A stretch of DNA of 23,881 bases, from positions 1 through 23,881 of the forward strand of contig JAKFFO010000099.1 of assembly GCA_036675035.1 (NCBI GenBank), read 5' to 3'. The notes beneath the pieces were generated by a model. That model ran no database searches. It had not been told where the DNA came from and saw only the letters and a program-made list of their open reading frames with translations. This DNA is from MESE01 sp036675035 (GTDB lineage: Bacteria > Pseudomonadota > Gammaproteobacteria > Burkholderiales > Burkholderiaceae_D). A program made the position numbers and the translations under genes. Shown here piece after piece: positions 22,972 to 23,881 of this stretch (position 1 is its first letter; every line of letters starts with the position of its first letter).

Positions 22972-23511
22972 ACGTGCCTCCGTTAAAAGCTGAATTAATG
23001 TATGCCGCAACATCAATAGCGTGCCGCCTGAAAAACTTCAATTAAACACTTGAGTAAATAGTTTCTTCAAATAATTTATGCCTTATGGAAACTATCTGCT
23101 TTTGGGTAAGGGCGAGATTGATGTTTATCAATTCCGATTGCTGTATGTAACCAATTTAACACGAGCTCACCTGTGAAATTCACCTTTTAGCACTTTAAAT
23201 TTCTTTAATGATAACTTTTAGGCGTGTGGATTTCGAGATTGTTCGGCGACCAACCGACCAGGAATTGAAAGACGAACTTGGATTTCAGTTGCAAAAGTTA
23301 TAACGGAATCGACCCTGAGATGTCGATATTTCGTAGCGCGAAAAAGAGAGCAACTTGCAATGGATACGGCAACTTTCGATGAAATTAAAGCTTGTGGGCG
23401 TCCATGCCAGAAACGTAATCGGAACGAAGTGCCGCGTGAATGAAGGCCTGTTGGATAGGTGAGGCGCTGAAGGAACTGCCGTTTCAGCAATCAGTCTTAA
23501 CGCTATAGCTT
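22972..23511. other. AT-rich gene-poor gap on the 3' side of tRNA-Arg
   Basis: 540 bases without a gene I can support. The part 23040-23220 is clearly more AT-rich than the rest of the window. Seen in it: an 8-bp inverted repeat ATAGTTTC/GAAACTAT (23058-23065 and 23088-23095) and a direct repeat TCACCT (23168 and 23180). A 27-codon frame (23360-23443, plus) and a 90-codon minus frame are unconvincing. Confidence 0.45.
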
Positions 23512-23586
23512 TGGTCCCGCCGACAGGAATCGAACCTGTATCTAGCGCTTAGGAGGCACTCGTTCTATCCATTGAACTACGGCGAG
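23512..23586 (-). tRNA. tRNA-Arg, anticodon CCU
   Basis: Read on the minus strand: acceptor 5' CTCGCCG pairs with CGGCGGG (one G-U), D arm GTTC...GAAC, anticodon stem AGTGC/GCGCT with loop CTCCTAA giving anticodon CCT, T arm ACAGG/CCTGT with loop TTCGATT, discriminator A and encoded CCA. The cloverleaf is complete; it reads the rare AGG codon. Length is 75 bases including CCA. Confidence 0.95.
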
Positions 23587-23626
23587 ACTCGACAGGTAAT
23601 CGGACTTCATCCAATTTGCGTTCGAG

Positions 23627-23632
23627 ATTATA
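23627..23632 (-). promoter_or_regulatory. -10 box of the tRNA-Arg promoter
   Basis: Perfect TATAAT on the minus strand, 40 bases before the tRNA 5' end, giving a leader of about 33 bases. The -35 region (about 23650-23655) is weak. Confidence 0.5.
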
Positions 23633-23763
23633 GCAGTCGCGACATTCGTATAGAGCACGTTCCGGACCGGCTATCGGTACAATGCCGACTTTATCATTTA
23701 ATCCGCAGCGCTTCGAGCGATGGGTAGCTGGTTTCGAAGCCGCCGGATGCATCCTTATCATTT

Positions 23764-23881
23764 ATGGCAGTCATTTCTTTATCTAATGCGCAGTTGGCGT
23801 TCGGCCATGTTGCGCTGCTCGACCATGCGGAATTCTCTTTGGAGCCGACTGAGCGCGTGGGCTTGATCGGTCGCAATGGCA
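23764..23881 (+). CDS. uup: ABC-F family ATPase (Uup-like), N-terminal part, 3' truncated by window edge
   Basis: 39 codons from the ATG at 23764 to the window end: MAVISLSNAQLAFGHVALLD, then HAEFSLEPTERVGLIGRNG, where GLIGRNG opens the Walker A motif. The start and the aromatic A-loop segment (LAFG) fit ABC-F proteins, tandem ATPases without membrane domains that act on the ribosome; Uup also affects transposon excision. Which ABC-F it is cannot be proved from this fragment. No clear Shine-Dalgarno; TACAAT at 23678-23683 could be a -10. Confidence 0.8.
   Translation, partial: MAVISLSNAQLAFGHVALLDHAEFSLEPTERVGLIGRNG

Noticed and set aside
23360..23443. 27-codon plus-strand frame
   Set aside because: Only a weak GAGAG upstream and nothing supports expression; noted in the gap entry only.
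23218..23490. 90-codon minus-strand frame in the gap by tRNA-Arg
   Set aside because: No ribosome site and no recognisable motif; composition looks like random translation.

Overview
The window looks like a stretch of chromosome from a moderately GC-rich betaproteobacterium, most likely order Burkholderiales and plausibly the Oxalobacteraceae (Herminiimonas-like). That assignment is inferred from the style of the proteins (FKBP SlpA next to IspH, an RpmB-RpmG pair, a LivHMGF transporter, a zeta-class GST beside a fumarylacetoacetase-family hydrolase) and was not tested by any search. Most of the window is ordinary housekeeping and metabolic DNA. I see no insertion sequence, phage module or CRISPR array.

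Layout. At 1-601 is the 3' end of a membrane pyrophosphatase gene (hppA) with a strong UUCG terminator. At 735-4650, on the plus strand, are a short-chain dehydrogenase, a lipoprotein-type gamma-glutamyltransferase and a patatin-like lipase. At 4722-5090 (minus) is a secreted, tandem-repeat Pro/Tyr/His-rich protein. At 5418-6304 is a secreted ribonuclease of the Streptomyces RNase Sa type followed by a barstar-like inhibitor, closed by a terminator. At 6390-10212 are purN, an RsmB/NOP-type RNA m5C methyltransferase, a single-HKD phospholipase D-type protein and an MscS channel; the last three overlap by 1-4 bases and look translationally coupled. At 10303-11511 is a tri-histidine-box fatty acid desaturase with a long helical C-terminal extension and a structured 5' leader.

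From 11653 to 12953, on the minus strand, lie rpmB-rpmG (with a clear sigma-70-type promoter and terminator) and radC. From 13093 to 14582 are slpA and ispH. From 14903 to 18562 is a compact livHMGF branched-chain amino acid ABC transporter operon with no substrate-binding protein gene beside it in this window. A DUF1232 membrane protein follows on the minus strand. At 19292-20685 a fumarylpyruvate/fumarylacetoacetate hydrolase-like protein and a maleylpyruvate/maleylacetoacetate isomerase-like GST form a small aromatic-ring-cleavage operon, met head-on by a second FAH-family gene (20753-21607, minus). The last part holds a glycine-zipper lipoprotein, a 72-residue protein of unknown function, a gene-poor AT-rich gap, tRNA-Arg(CCU) on the minus strand, and the 5' end of an ABC-F ATPase gene (uup-like) running off the window.

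The item most worth a second look is the RNase Sa-like/barstar pair: all catalytic residues of the toxin and the key acidic contacts of the inhibitor can be seen. Second come the desaturase gene's leader with mutually exclusive hairpins and its unusual C-terminal domain.
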